DNA of 64,000 nucleotides, from contig NZ_CANLEA010000005.1 in assembly GCF_947489565.1 (NCBI RefSeq), forward strand, positions 62,001 to 126,000, written 5' to 3'. Origin of the DNA: an uncultured Kordia sp. GTDB taxonomy: Bacteria > Bacteroidota > Bacteroidia > Flavobacteriales > Flavobacteriaceae. This document shows, in pieces, positions 24,588 through 34,000 of this stretch. Under the pieces are notes generated by a model. It was not told the origin of the DNA. It did not search any database and saw only the letters and a program-made list of their open reading frames with translations. Both the position numbers and the translations under genes were made by a program. Every line of letters starts with the position of its first letter. The first letter of the stretch is position 1.

Positions 24588-25472
24588 TTAACTGCCTTCT
24601 TGCTTCAATTTAGCATTTATTGACTTTAATCCATTTATGTTTTGAAGTAAAACTTTTTCAACATCTTCTGTCTTAATATGTCCCAAAATTCCCCAAGGTC
24701 CTTTAAAACCTTCATCTATAAGTTGCTTAATCATCTCAAATTCATGATCTCCTTGGTCTATTGCTAAGATTTGTGGACCTTCCTTTTTCACACCATTCAA
24801 ATTCACATAAGATAAATAGGGTTTGATCTTTTTGACAATCGAGGGAAATTCATCTACATATTCATGTGCATGATGAAAATTATATACCATTGTGATTGAT
24901 TTTTGATTCAATCTTTCTAAAATTTCAACTTGATTATGAGGATTTCCAAACCAACCATGATGGTTATAGAGCGCTAATTTGCAACCCAATTCATCTGCTT
25001 TTGACTTTATAAATTTGATCATTTCAATAGCGAATTCTATAGATTCTTCCTGCGAAAGTTTTTCAAAGAAATTGTCACTAAAACTTATCCATACTGTAGG
25101 TTTGTGATCCATTTCAGCCAAATTTACCAACAATTCTTGATTATTTGAACTCAATTTACCAATACTATCTCTTTTAGCATTTAACCAAAGAAAAATGGAA
25201 GTAATTTCAATATCATTTTGTTGCGCCAGTTTGAATTCTTCCTTCATTGTACTCAAATCTCCTTTTCCTCTGTTAAAACCATATTTGGACAATCCCATTT
25301 GCTTTAACATGGTAATTCGTTCTTGTGGTGTTCTATCTTGAGAATCAAAACCTATAATACACCAAGGAGATACTTCATTTACACTAATTGTATACTTACT
25401 TTCTTTATGCGTACAAGCACCTAAAAACACCAGAAACAGTAGTGAGATCGTACATTTAAAAGAGCTTTTCAT
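24588..25472 (-). CDS. Xylose-isomerase-like TIM-barrel lipoprotein
   Basis: A 294-residue protein with a lipoprotein signal (hydrophobic 9-19, GAC with Cys20). The rest resembles the sugar phosphate isomerase/epimerase superfamily: YGFNRGKG, LALYNHHGWFGNP and MVYNFHHAHEYV provide His and Asp/Glu metal-ligand candidates and AIDQGDHEF follows. Such exported Bacteroidetes proteins often act on oligosaccharide-derived sugars; substrate unknown. It follows the esterase-fold gene with a 66-nt spacer that holds a remnant of a DUF6090 gene. Confidence 0.75.
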   Translation of the reverse strand: MKSSFKCTISLLFLVFLGACTHKESKYTISVNEVSPWCIIGFDSQDRTPQERITMLKQMGLSKYGFNRGKGDLSTMKEEFKLAQQNDIEITSIFLWLNAKRDSIGKLSSNNQELLVNLAEMDHKPTVWISFSDNFFEKLSQEESIEFAIEMIKFIKSKADELGCKLALYNHHGWFGNPHNQVEILERLNQKSITMVYNFHHAHEYVDEFPSIVKKIKPYLSYVNLNGVKKEGPQILAIDQGDHEFEMIKQLIDEGFKGPWGILGHIKTEDVEKVLLQNINGLKSINAKLKQEGS

Positions 25473-25491
25473 AGGTTGTATTTTTTATGTT

Positions 25492-25548
25492 TTATTTCTT
25501 TGCTTCCAACTTTTTGATCAATTTGTCTAACTCAGGAATTACTTTTTT
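25492..25548 (-). pseudogene. Remnant of a DUF6090 gene (last ~18 codons)
   Basis: In a frame different from the surrounding gene the minus strand reads KKVIPELDKLIKKLEAKK then stop, nearly the same as the end of the intact DUF6090 protein at 27524-28189 (KKVIPELDKLIKMVEVAL). It directly overlaps the stop of the esterase-fold gene. This is the 3' end of a lost second copy, joined by deletion. Confidence 0.7.
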
Positions 25549-26666
25549 CTATTTTTTGCTTCCATAAGTCCTTCCTTCATTTGCTTTTCAAATCTTGAGT
25601 TTGGGTATTTGCTAAGTCCTGTGTTAAAATATTTAATTGCATTCGGATAATCTTTATGTTTTAGGTAGAATTGTCCAAAACGATGTTGCCAATACGCCGA
25701 ATCATATCTTTTGGTAGTCAATACATCTTTGAATTCGGTCATGAACAGTTTAAAATATTCAAAACGATCTCTTTTCCATGCCAGCCAAATTAATGCGTTT
25801 TTTGTGCTATTGTCTATAGTGTTGTCGAAACCAAATCGTTCTGAACGTCCTTTAAAATAACTTGTCAAATATTCCATTCCGCCCAAATCAATATACTGTT
25901 GTATGCTTTCAAAAACAAGCGAATTATAGTTATGATAATAGAATTTCAATCCTTTGTATAGTGCCAAATGCGCTAAGCTTTCATGTACTTCATTATTGTG
26001 TAAATCATAGTTCCACACAAGATTTTTGGGACTATTTTCTTTTAAAATTTCATGAAATTCTTCGGTATAATCGATATTATAAATATCTTTTTTAGAGTTT
26101 GCCATGTACAAATAGGTTGCTTTGTCCGTAGTAAAATCTTTAAGCATTTCTTTAGACGCATACCCTCCATTACTTAAAATGGCTCCATTGAAGATTTCGG
26201 GATGTGTTAAAAGTAATTCACTGGCATAATAAGCGCCACCTTCCCAACCGAAAATGACACGTTCTTCATTTGTGCTGTAATTTGCTTTGACAAATGGAAT
26301 GACTTCATCAATCAAAAAGCGTGAGAATTTTTCTTTTTCATCTCCAAACCAAGTCCATCTTGATGATTCATTATCTGTAATGCCTACGACAATCATTTCA
26401 GGAATAGCGCGTGGACTACGGATGGATTTTAGCAAACCTACACCACTTAAAAAGTACTGTTGTCCGTCTAATATATACAATACAGGATATTGTTGTTTTG
26501 ATGCTGAGTATCCATCAGGCGTGTAAACCTGAATGACCCGTTTTTCGTTTAATATAGTTGATTCAATACTATAACTTGTCCCAACAGTAATTTTGGAACT
26601 GTTTTCTTGTGCTAGACACAGCGTAGTTAGCATGGAGCAAGTTATAAAAGTGAATAATAGTTTCAT
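25539..26666 (-). CDS. Esterase-D-fold secreted protein without catalytic Ser, TPR-like C-terminus
   Basis: A 375-residue protein with signal peptide (1-19). Residues 25-250 match the putative esterase (EstD/Fes-like) family: VYTPDGYSASKQQYPVLYILDGQQYF and MIVVGITDNESSRWTW. Where the nucleophile elbow GHSxGG is expected (139-145) it reads FGWEGGA, placing Glu142 at the Ser position. The C-terminal ~80 residues (YFKLFMTEFKDV... FGQFYLKHKDYPNAIKYFNTGLSKYPNSRF) form a TPR-like hairpin pair. This suggests a binding rather than hydrolytic role. The C-terminus may have been shaped by the deletion that left the DUF6090 remnant. Confidence 0.8.
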   Translation of the reverse strand: MKLLFTFITCSMLTTLCLAQENSSKITVGTSYSIESTILNEKRVIQVYTPDGYSASKQQYPVLYILDGQQYFLSGVGLLKSIRSPRAIPEMIVVGITDNESSRWTWFGDEKEKFSRFLIDEVIPFVKANYSTNEERVIFGWEGGAYYASELLLTHPEIFNGAILSNGGYASKEMLKDFTTDKATYLYMANSKKDIYNIDYTEEFHEILKENSPKNLVWNYDLHNNEVHESLAHLALYKGLKFYYHNYNSLVFESIQQYIDLGGMEYLTSYFKGRSERFGFDNTIDNSTKNALIWLAWKRDRFEYFKLFMTEFKDVLTTKRYDSAYWQHRFGQFYLKHKDYPNAIKYFNTGLSKYPNSRFEKQMKEGLMEAKNRKK

Positions 26667-26710
26667 AAGGTAGGTTTTATATCAATGTTTTGTATGTATT
26701 ATACAGCGTG

Positions 26711-27100
26711 TTAGGTGATTCTTTTATTCAATTTTTTCATCAATCCAATGACTACTATAGACGCTAATATCATAGGCAAAGCGATCGATGAAATTAATAA
26801 TAATTCTTCTCCTTTGTTGTAATCAGTAAGACTTCCATATATAACATTTGACATCACCCAAATTATCAGTCCGATTGTCAGCCAATTCAATATTTCAAAT
26901 ACTTTATTGCCAAAATTTTCAAATTTGTGAGTTAATAACAAGAATAGTATCATTAATAAACAAGCGAATACAGTTACGATATTTATTCCAGTATTATGCC
27001 CAGCAGAACCAACCGTAATTATTGAAAAAAGAACCAAACTAATATATATTATTCCTCCAATTATTAAAAGCCATTTTGATATTCTAAAGTATCTTATCAT
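26711..27100 (-). CDS. Four-helix membrane protein, unknown function
   Basis: A 129-residue hydrophobic protein with four predicted transmembrane helices (about 9-31, 40-58, 68-88, 97-119) and short loops. No motif was recognised. It lies upstream of, and in the same direction as, the esterase-fold gene (44-nt gap). Confidence 0.65.
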   Translation of the reverse strand: MIRYFRISKWLLIIGGIIYISLVLFSIITVGSAGHNTGINIVTVFACLLMILFLLLTHKFENFGNKVFEILNWLTIGLIIWVMSNVIYGSLTDYNKGEELLLISSIALPMILASIVVIGLMKKLNKRIT

Positions 27101-27279
27101 TTAATGTTGAATAGTTTTTTATCATATATATCAGTCATTTTACATGAAATCCCTCTTATTTCCTATAAATGTAACACAAAGATGATACATGTGCAATGCG
27201 ATTTTCTATGATTAATAAAAAGCATAAAAACTATGCATACTGAAAACGAAAAATTTTGTTGTTGAGGTTATTAGTTGAA

Positions 27280-27477
27280 TTAAGACTGTTGTTCGTTTGA
27301 ATTTTTATTTCGCGCTCTTTTTTTATCTATAATAGTTCCGATTAAACCTCCAATAGCTCCTGCCACAGGAATTACAGCTAACACATTAGGTGATTTATGA
27401 AAAACGATTGTCATCATAAGTCCAATAATAACTCCAATCATAGCCAGTCGTACAGAAACTTTGTCTATTTTTTTCAT
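27280..27477 (-). CDS. Small two-helix membrane protein with Gly-rich hairpin
   Basis: A 65-residue protein: basic start, helix 10-26 (LAMIGVIIGLMMTIVF), helix 32-49 (VLAVIPVAGAIGGLIGTII), and a basic tail KKRARNKNSNEQQS. The Gly/Ala-rich second helix resembles glycine-zipper hairpins. Family not recognised. It follows the DUF6090 gene by 46 nt. Confidence 0.6.
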   Translation of the reverse strand: MKKIDKVSVRLAMIGVIIGLMMTIVFHKSPNVLAVIPVAGAIGGLIGTIIDKKRARNKNSNEQQS

Positions 27478-27523
27478 GAGATATAAAATCTATTTTGATT
27501 ACGGTTTTTTAGATTGTCGATTT

Positions 27524-28189
27524 TTATAAAGCAACTTCCACCATTTTGATCAGTTTATCCAACTCAGGAATCACTTTTTTCTGATACCTATTAATCATAA
27601 TTTGATGTAAATATTGCAAACTTCCTAGTTCAAATTTTAAATTATCATCCGTTCGTATCAAGTCAAATGATTTTCGACCTGCAAACTTACCATTAGTGAA
27701 TGTATAGTATTTTTTAATGCTTTCTATAAAACTCTGTTGGACGAAACTTGAGTTGCCTTCAAGTCCCTCAATTCCTTTGTAAACGACTTCATACAAAATG
27801 GAAATTTGTTTTCGTAAATCATCGTCTTGAATGATATGTAAGCCTATAGATTTTAAATATTCGTAGGTAGAAACATCCGAGACTAAAAATGTATTATCGG
27901 AAGCCTGAGACATTTCCCTGATCACTAATTGATCATTAATTGGATCAGAACTATGCAACGCTTCCAGAATTCGTCCACAACTTTGTTGCACTCGTTGATG
28001 TGTAGCTAGGTTGGCATTGACATCTTTTAAGTCATTTTGTAAAGAAGCTTTTAACTGTTTTAAAACGGTTTTTTCTAATTGAGCTTGTTTTCGGTTTTCA
28101 TTCCAGTTTTGAAATGTAATGGCAAGTGTAATACCTATAAAAATCAGCAGAATTTCCCCTAAAGCATATTTCCAATTAATTTTTTTCAT
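27524..28189 (-). CDS. DUF6090-family membrane protein
   Basis: A 221-residue protein with the DUF6090 hallmark at its N-terminus, YALGEILLIFIGITLAITFQNWNE (one transmembrane helix ending in a QNWNE box), then a long helical soluble part with coiled-coil character. The C-terminus LDKLIKMVEVAL is duplicated as a remnant at 25492-25548. DUF6090 genes are numerous in Flavobacteria and their function is unknown. It is divergent from the FAD-dependent oxidoreductase gene. Confidence 0.85.
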   Translation of the reverse strand: MKKINWKYALGEILLIFIGITLAITFQNWNENRKQAQLEKTVLKQLKASLQNDLKDVNANLATHQRVQQSCGRILEALHSSDPINDQLVIREMSQASDNTFLVSDVSTYEYLKSIGLHIIQDDDLRKQISILYEVVYKGIEGLEGNSSFVQQSFIESIKKYYTFTNGKFAGRKSFDLIRTDDNLKFELGSLQYLHQIMINRYQKKVIPELDKLIKMVEVAL

Positions 28190-28302
28190 GTGATAGAATT
28201 CTACTGTAATTTACTTAAGATTGTGGAAAAATCAAAAGTAGCTTCTTAAATTAACTTTTGAATTACTGAGAAATCTAAAAACAAACTCTCAACAAAAAAC
28301 AA

Positions 28303-28310
28303 TAGCTTTG
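28303..28310 (+). promoter_or_regulatory. -7 box directly before the oxidoreductase start codon
   Basis: TAGCTTTG is a perfect consensus match only 4 nt before the ATG at 28315, so transcription would start at or next to the start codon (leaderless mRNA). No clear -33 TTTG is present. Confidence 0.4.
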
Positions 28311-28314
28311 CAGC

Positions 28315-29871
28315 ATGATCAAAGAAATTCAGTTACGCATTACAATTGAGGAAGAAACGCAAGAGGATATTTTGATGCAAAAAACCAAGCAAAAGCTAGG
28401 GAAATTGGCAGCAGGTATCACAGGCATCAAAGTATTGCGAAAATCAATTGACGCGCGCAAACCGTTGATTGTTTTTAACTATAAAGTTGCCGTTTACATC
28501 AACGAAGCACTTCCCGAAGCGAGCGAATACCAATTTGATTATAAAGATGTGTCTAACGCAAAAGAAATTCATATTGTTGGGTTTGGACCTGCAGGAATGT
28601 ATGCTGCTTTGCGTAGTATTGAATTAGGTTTTAAGCCGATAGTGTTGGAACGTGGAAAAAATGTAAAAGAACGTCGTCGCGATTTACGTGCCATCAACCA
28701 AGAACATTTTGTAAATGAAGATTCCAATTATTGCTTTGGAGAAGGCGGCGCAGGAACGTATTCGGATGGAAAATTATATACGCGAAGTCTAAAACGTGGT
28801 GATGTGCGCAGAATCTTTGAAAATTTAGTGTATCATGGCGCAACCGATCAAATATTGGTAGATGCGCATCCACATATTGGAACAAATAAATTGCCCAATG
28901 TTGTTAAAAATATTCGCGAAACGATCTTAAAATATGGTGGTGAAATCCATTTTGAAGCACGTGTAACCGATTTGATCATCAAAGAACATAAAATACAAGC
29001 CATTCAATTGTTAGATGGCCGTGAAATGATTGCAAATCGCGTCATTCTGGCAACAGGACATTCGGCAAGAGATATTTACGAGTTGCTTCACAAAAAAGAA
29101 GTAGCACTCAAAGCAAAATCGTTTGCCATGGGCGTTCGGGTAGAACATCCACAGGAAATCATTGACAACATTCAATACCATTGTACAGGCGAACGCAACG
29201 AGTTATTACCAGCTGCAGCGTATAGTTTGGTGCATCAAGTGCGCGATAGAGGTGTGTATTCGTTTTGTATGTGTCCAGGCGGATTTATCGTGCCAGCTGC
29301 AACCGCAAATGGAGAAGTTGTGGTGAATGGAATGTCTCCTTCTCGACGAAATAATAAATTTGCGAATTCTGGAATTGTCGTTGAAATCAATGCGGAGAAA
29401 GATTTATTCAAATACGAACAATACGGCGTACTAAAAGGATTGGAATTTCAAAAAGATTTGGAACGTTTGGCGTTTACCGCAGGCGGAAGAAGTCAAGTAG
29501 CACCAGCGCAACGTTTAACGGATTTTGTGGAAGGGAAATTATCAACTGATTTGAATCCGACATCGTACCAGCCAGGTTTAAAATCGGCACCATTACATTC
29601 ACTCTTACCGAAATCTATTGGTGGACGTTTGCGAAAAGGATTTGCTGCATTCGGACAAAAAATGAACGGTTATTATACCGATCAGGCAAATATTATTGGT
29701 GTGGAATCGCGTACATCTTCGCCCGTAAACATTCCGAGAAAAGAAAATTTAGAACATCCAGAAGTAACTGGTTTATTTCCGTGTGGAGAAGGTGGCGGAT
29801 ATGCTGGCGGAATTGTCTCTGCTGCAATGGACGGCGAACGTTGTGCGGAAGCAGCTATTATTGGATTGTAA
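28315..29871 (+). CDS. FAD-dependent oxidoreductase, COG2509 family
   Basis: A 518-residue cytoplasmic protein. An N-terminal ~85-residue domain (MIKEIQLRITIEEETQEDIL...) precedes the Rossmann FAD-binding fold with GFGPAGMYAAL (~94-104); FGEGGAGTYSDGKLYTR (~142-158) is the family signature and CGEGGGYAGGIVSAAMDG is the C-terminal FAD motif. The layout is that of the FAD-dependent dehydrogenases related to BFD/thiazole-synthase-like flavoproteins; the reaction is not known. Start choice is supported by the conserved MIKEIQLRI beginning. Single-gene unit. Confidence 0.9.
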   Translation: MIKEIQLRITIEEETQEDILMQKTKQKLGKLAAGITGIKVLRKSIDARKPLIVFNYKVAVYINEALPEASEYQFDYKDVSNAKEIHIVGFGPAGMYAALRSIELGFKPIVLERGKNVKERRRDLRAINQEHFVNEDSNYCFGEGGAGTYSDGKLYTRSLKRGDVRRIFENLVYHGATDQILVDAHPHIGTNKLPNVVKNIRETILKYGGEIHFEARVTDLIIKEHKIQAIQLLDGREMIANRVILATGHSARDIYELLHKKEVALKAKSFAMGVRVEHPQEIIDNIQYHCTGERNELLPAAAYSLVHQVRDRGVYSFCMCPGGFIVPAATANGEVVVNGMSPSRRNNKFANSGIVVEINAEKDLFKYEQYGVLKGLEFQKDLERLAFTAGGRSQVAPAQRLTDFVEGKLSTDLNPTSYQPGLKSAPLHSLLPKSIGGRLRKGFAAFGQKMNGYYTDQANIIGVESRTSSPVNIPRKENLEHPEVTGLFPCGEGGGYAGGIVSAAMDGERCAEAAIIGL

Positions 29872-29978
29872 ATTGTTTACAATGAAGTCCATATAAAATC
29901 AAAGAATAATAAATAATTAGTCAATTAAAAAATATTGATATATATTGTTGACAGAAAAAAATATTAAAAATCCCGATT

Positions 29979-30404
29979 ATGAAAATTTTGAAAAAACTGT
30001 CATTTGCACTTGTTACACTCATGTTATTATTTTCTTTTGCAGCTCCAGAAGGGAATCATGTAGGAAAATGGAAAGGGCAAGATAAAGGAGAAATAGGTTT
30101 TTTAACTTTAACAAGTGATGGATATGCTTCGTTTGAAATTGGCGGTCAAGTTGTTGGCGGAAGATCATATGCAATGCAAGGTGTCAATGCAGCAATGAAA
30201 TATACGATTAACAATGGAGTTACGCCAACAGGAATTGATTTTATTATCATTGATAATGGTTCGAAAAAAGAGTTAGGAAGACTAAAAGGCATTATAAAAA
30301 TGAAGTCTAATGATGAAATGCAAATGGCCATGACTTTTGGTGGAGGTACAGGTAGACCAACAGATTTTTCAACAGATGCCATTGTTTTTAAACGTGTCAA
30401 ATAA
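29979..30404 (+). CDS. Small secreted protein, unknown function
   Basis: A 141-residue protein with a signal peptide (about 1-23, ending FAAPEG). The rest is compact and probably all-beta: VGKWKGQDKGEIGFLTLTSDGYASFEIGGQ, then GIDFIIIDNGSKKELGRLKGIIKM and MAMTFGGGTGR, a pattern like lipocalin-type or TIGR03066-type small domains. No catalytic motif. Ends at a good terminator. Confidence 0.75.
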   Translation: MKILKKLSFALVTLMLLFSFAAPEGNHVGKWKGQDKGEIGFLTLTSDGYASFEIGGQVVGGRSYAMQGVNAAMKYTINNGVTPTGIDFIIIDNGSKKELGRLKGIIKMKSNDEMQMAMTFGGGTGRPTDFSTDAIVFKRVK

Positions 30405-30434
30405 CTAGAAAAAATATAAAAAAAGATAAAAATG

Positions 30435-30464
30435 AAGCTTCATCAATAGATGAGGCTTTTTTAT
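30435..30464 (+). terminator. Intrinsic terminator
   Basis: AAGCTTCATC (30435-30444) pairs with GATGAGGCTT (30449-30458) with one G-U pair over a 4-nt loop, followed by a T run. Confidence 0.85.
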
Positions 30465-30555
30465 GGAATATACTTTTTGATTTAATTTAAATTACTGATA
30501 ATTAATGATTTGAATATTATTTTTTTAATCTAGAATTGTCGAATACTAGATTGCT

Positions 30556-30590
30556 TTTGTTGTTTTGTCTGTTTTTTCAGGATAGGTTTG
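30556..30590 (+). promoter_or_regulatory. Promoter of the Cys-rich GG-leader peptide
   Basis: TTTG (30556-30559), 23 nt, then TAGGTTTG (30583-30590), both exact consensus elements. Start near 30597 gives a ~23-nt leader and fixes the ATG at 30620 as the true start, excluding the longer in-frame TTG start at 30536. Confidence 0.6.
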
Positions 30591-30619
30591 CTTCAATATT
30601 AATTTTTAAAACTTGTATT

Positions 30620-30889
30620 ATGAAAAAACAAAAATTAAACAATTTAGCATTAAACAAAACGTCAATTTCTAATTTACAACGTAGTATGATTTCTGGAGGA
30701 GGAACTGATGACTATTTAACTATTACAAGAGAAGATGATCATACTTGTAACAAAGACTGTAATCTACTTAGTCAAAGAGGAAGATGTGGAGTTCCAAATG
30801 CTACGGAAGCGTATAATTGTACCGTAGATTCTGTAGCCATGTCAAACTGTGCACTTACTCAATGTCAGTCGGCTACTGCGTGTGCTTAA
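30620..30889 (+). CDS. Cys-rich peptide with GG-type leader (lanthipeptide-precursor-like)
   Basis: An 89-residue precursor. The first 28 residues, KKQKLNNLALNKTSISNLQ...MISGGG, match the Bacteroidetes class I lanthipeptide/natural-product-precursor leader (LNK...ISxL...GG). The ~61-residue remainder has seven Cys (43, 47, 56, 67, 77, 82, 88) interspersed with Ser and Thr, suiting either thioether or disulfide crosslinks. No LanB, LanC, radical SAM enzyme or peptidase-transporter is nearby, so this is an orphan precursor. It has its own promoter and terminator. Confidence 0.75.
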   Translation: MKKQKLNNLALNKTSISNLQRSMISGGGTDDYLTITREDDHTCNKDCNLLSQRGRCGVPNATEAYNCTVDSVAMSNCALTQCQSATACA

Positions 30890-30916
30890 TAAATTTATAA
30901 ATTAAATTTTTGGTCT

Positions 30917-30958
30917 AAACTATGGTTAGGAGTTTTCTTCTAATCATAGTTTTATTTC
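30917..30958 (+). terminator. Terminator of the GG-leader peptide gene
   Basis: A 13-bp stem AAACTATGGTTAG (30917-30929)/CTAATCATAGTTT (30940-30952) with one G-U pair and a 10-nt loop; the T tail is short. Confidence 0.65.
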
Positions 30959-31000
30959 CATAATCTAAAAATCCAATTTTCTAAGCAAGTCTAAACCTTA

Positions 31001-34000
31001 TTAGTTTTTAATAAACTTAACAATTTGATTGGTATTACCAGATTTTACTTCCAAGAAATAAAAGCCATTAGACAAATGTTTAACATTCAATTCATGAGTT
31101 GGCTTGTATACAGAGAGTTGTTCATTTATAAGTAATCTTCCATTCAAGTCATAAACCAAAATAGTGTTGATATTGTTTTTGGTCTTTATTTGTAAAATAC
31201 CATTAGTTGGGTTAGGATAAATGGATGCCTTATTAGCTTCAAACTCACCAACGGATAAGCGTTGTACAATTTCTGTCATAGCAGTATTGGTGATAATCGG
31301 CGGATTAAAATCAAAATAAATATCGGCTACACCAGTGATGATATCTCCTACAGCAACATCGCTTTTTGGTTTTATCTTAAAAGTAATATAACCATGAGAA
31401 TTAGGTTCATCGTTTGTACTGTCTGGCAAATTAATATTGTCAAAAATGAACTCAATATCATTTCCATTAGTAATCTCTACACGTCCTGAATGACTTAGAC
31501 TCTGCAACTGCATTGTAGACCAATCTAATTTGCTATCCAATACATGTTCAACTCTTACATTTATAGCACTTGCTGTTCCAGTATTTTGAAAACGGATAAT
31601 ATAATGCAAGTATTTGTCGATGTCTTCTAATAGAATTTCATCACCTTCTAATACACGAATATCATTTGGATCGTACGATCCTATAACGGTTTGGCGTAAG
31701 CTGAATACATTATCTCCCGGAGTTTCGTCTCCAGATAATGGATTTATAGTAGCAGTAGATGTTAGTATATCATCTATATTGGTAGTTGGTGGCGGAAATA
31801 CGTTAAAAAATAAATCTATAGTTCTTGTTTCAAACGGACTTAAATTTGTAAAATTAAAAGTTAAGGTATTTGCAGTTTGTGAGCTTACAAATTGGCTAGC
31901 ATTTAAAAATTGCATTTTGGAATTGTTAAACTCAAAAGTAATATCGCCGCTTAATTGTGTATTCCCAATATTATTGTAAACTATTTGATATGTGGTGTCA
32001 AAACCTGGTCGAGGATCATTAACAGATGGATAAATTGCGATATTTAAATCGTTATGAGTTCCTATGGGCTGCAAACAAAAATCTACAGTATCTACGTTTC
32101 CTATTCCTGTAAAGTTTGATGTTGCTGACGCAGGAGTTACCGTATAATAATCAGATAATGGTGTCACGATGGAAGTCGTAAAATCCCCTAATTCTGGGAA
32201 TAATTGATACACTCCATTGTTAAGCGAAAAAGTAGAGAAACTCGTAGTTCCATCTGTAGTTTCTACTAATAAATTTCCAATAGATGCGTCGTTGTTATCA
32301 CAACCATCTGCATTTAGATCCATGATAATTTCTCCGCTTATTTCATTTGTAACATTTCCTAAATTTTTATACCAAGCTACTTTAGCATCTAAAGCTGATG
32401 TTGAAAGTACATCTATATTGCCATCACCATTTATATCACTGGCATATACTGAGGTTGCTTCATCTGCCATTGTAGAAATAATCTGTTGCGTACCAAAAGT
32501 ACCTTGCCCATCGGTATTTTCATACCAAGCGATTTTGTTATCAGTACGAGAAGAAGACAATACATCTATATCACCATCGCCATCTAAATCTTCTGCATAC
32601 ACTGAGCTTGCACGATCTGCCAATGTTGTAATGATTTGTTGAGTACCAAAACTGCCTTGACCGTCTGTGTTCTCGTACCAGGCTATTTTGTCATCACTCT
32701 CTGAGGCTGATAAAACATCCATATCGCCATCGCCATCTAGGTCAGTTGCATGAACCGATGTTGGATAATTTATTGATGTTGTGATAATTTGTTGGGCGCC
32801 AAAAGTTCCTGAGCCATCGGTATTTTCATACCAAGCAATTTTATTATCCCAACGAGAAGCAGAAAGCACATCCATATCACCATCGCCATCTAAATCAGCA
32901 GCATAAACACCCGATGGCCTATCAGTCATTGTTGAAATTATTTGTCGCAATCCAAAAGTACCTTGTCCATCCGTGTTTTCAAACCAAGCTATAGTATCAT
33001 CATTTTCAGAAGAACATAATACATCCATGTCGCCATCGTTATCAAAATCTGCAGCATACACTGAGTTTGCACCATCTGCTATTGTTGTAATCGTTTGTTG
33101 CGTTCCAAAAGTACCTTGCCCATCCGTGTTTTCATACCAAGCTATGGTATCATTATCACGAGAAGAACATAATACATCCTTATCACCATCATTGTCTAAA
33201 TCTACAGCATACACTGATTTTGAAGCTTCTACAGTTGCAATGACCAGTTGTTGTTTAAAAGTACCCTGCCCATCTGTGTTTTTATACCAAGCTATATTGC
33301 CATCTAGTGACGCGGAAAGCACATCCTTATCACCATCATTATCTATATCACATGCTTGCACTGACCATGCAGAGACTGTTAATGGTGTAATTGTTTGTCG
33401 AGGTCCTACGGTGCCTTGCCCATCTATATTTTCAAACCAAGCTATTCCGTCCCAAGTAGATACAAAAAACACTTCTTCATCACCATCACCGTCTAGATCA
33501 GTTGCATGAAGCGATCTTACCTGAACATCTACTATTGTTGTAATTAATTGCTCAGCACCAAAAGTACCTTGCCCGTCTGTATTTTCAAACCAAGTTATTT
33601 CATCATCAGGGTTAGCGGGATGCGAAAGTATATCTATATCACCATCATTATCTAAATCTGTAGCAAATAGTGAACTTGTAGTCGCAGTAAAAGTGTAACC
33701 GATAATTTGTTGACTTCCAAAAGTACCTAGCCCATCTGTATTTTCGAACCAAACTATGGAGTAGCCAAAGTCAGAAAGTACATCCATATCACCATCACCA
33801 TCTACATCATGTATGAATAAATGGGCAATTTGAACTGCATTGGTTGTAATAATTTGTGGTGATCCAAAAGTACCTAGCCCATCTGTATTTTCATACCAAG
33901 CTATTTTATTATCACTTCGCGATGCCGAGATTACATCCAAATCACCATCACCATCTATATCACTTGCTTTTACAACTCTTGCTCTGTATGCGCTGGTTGT

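Noticed and set aside
24333-24623. 96-codon frame inside lodB
   Set aside because: Out-of-frame shadow of the flavoprotein gene.
32973-33509. Long frames antisense to the FG-GAP repeat gene (178 aa and others)
   Set aside because: Their regular repeats are the mirror of the sense repeats; codon bias produces them without any protein signature.
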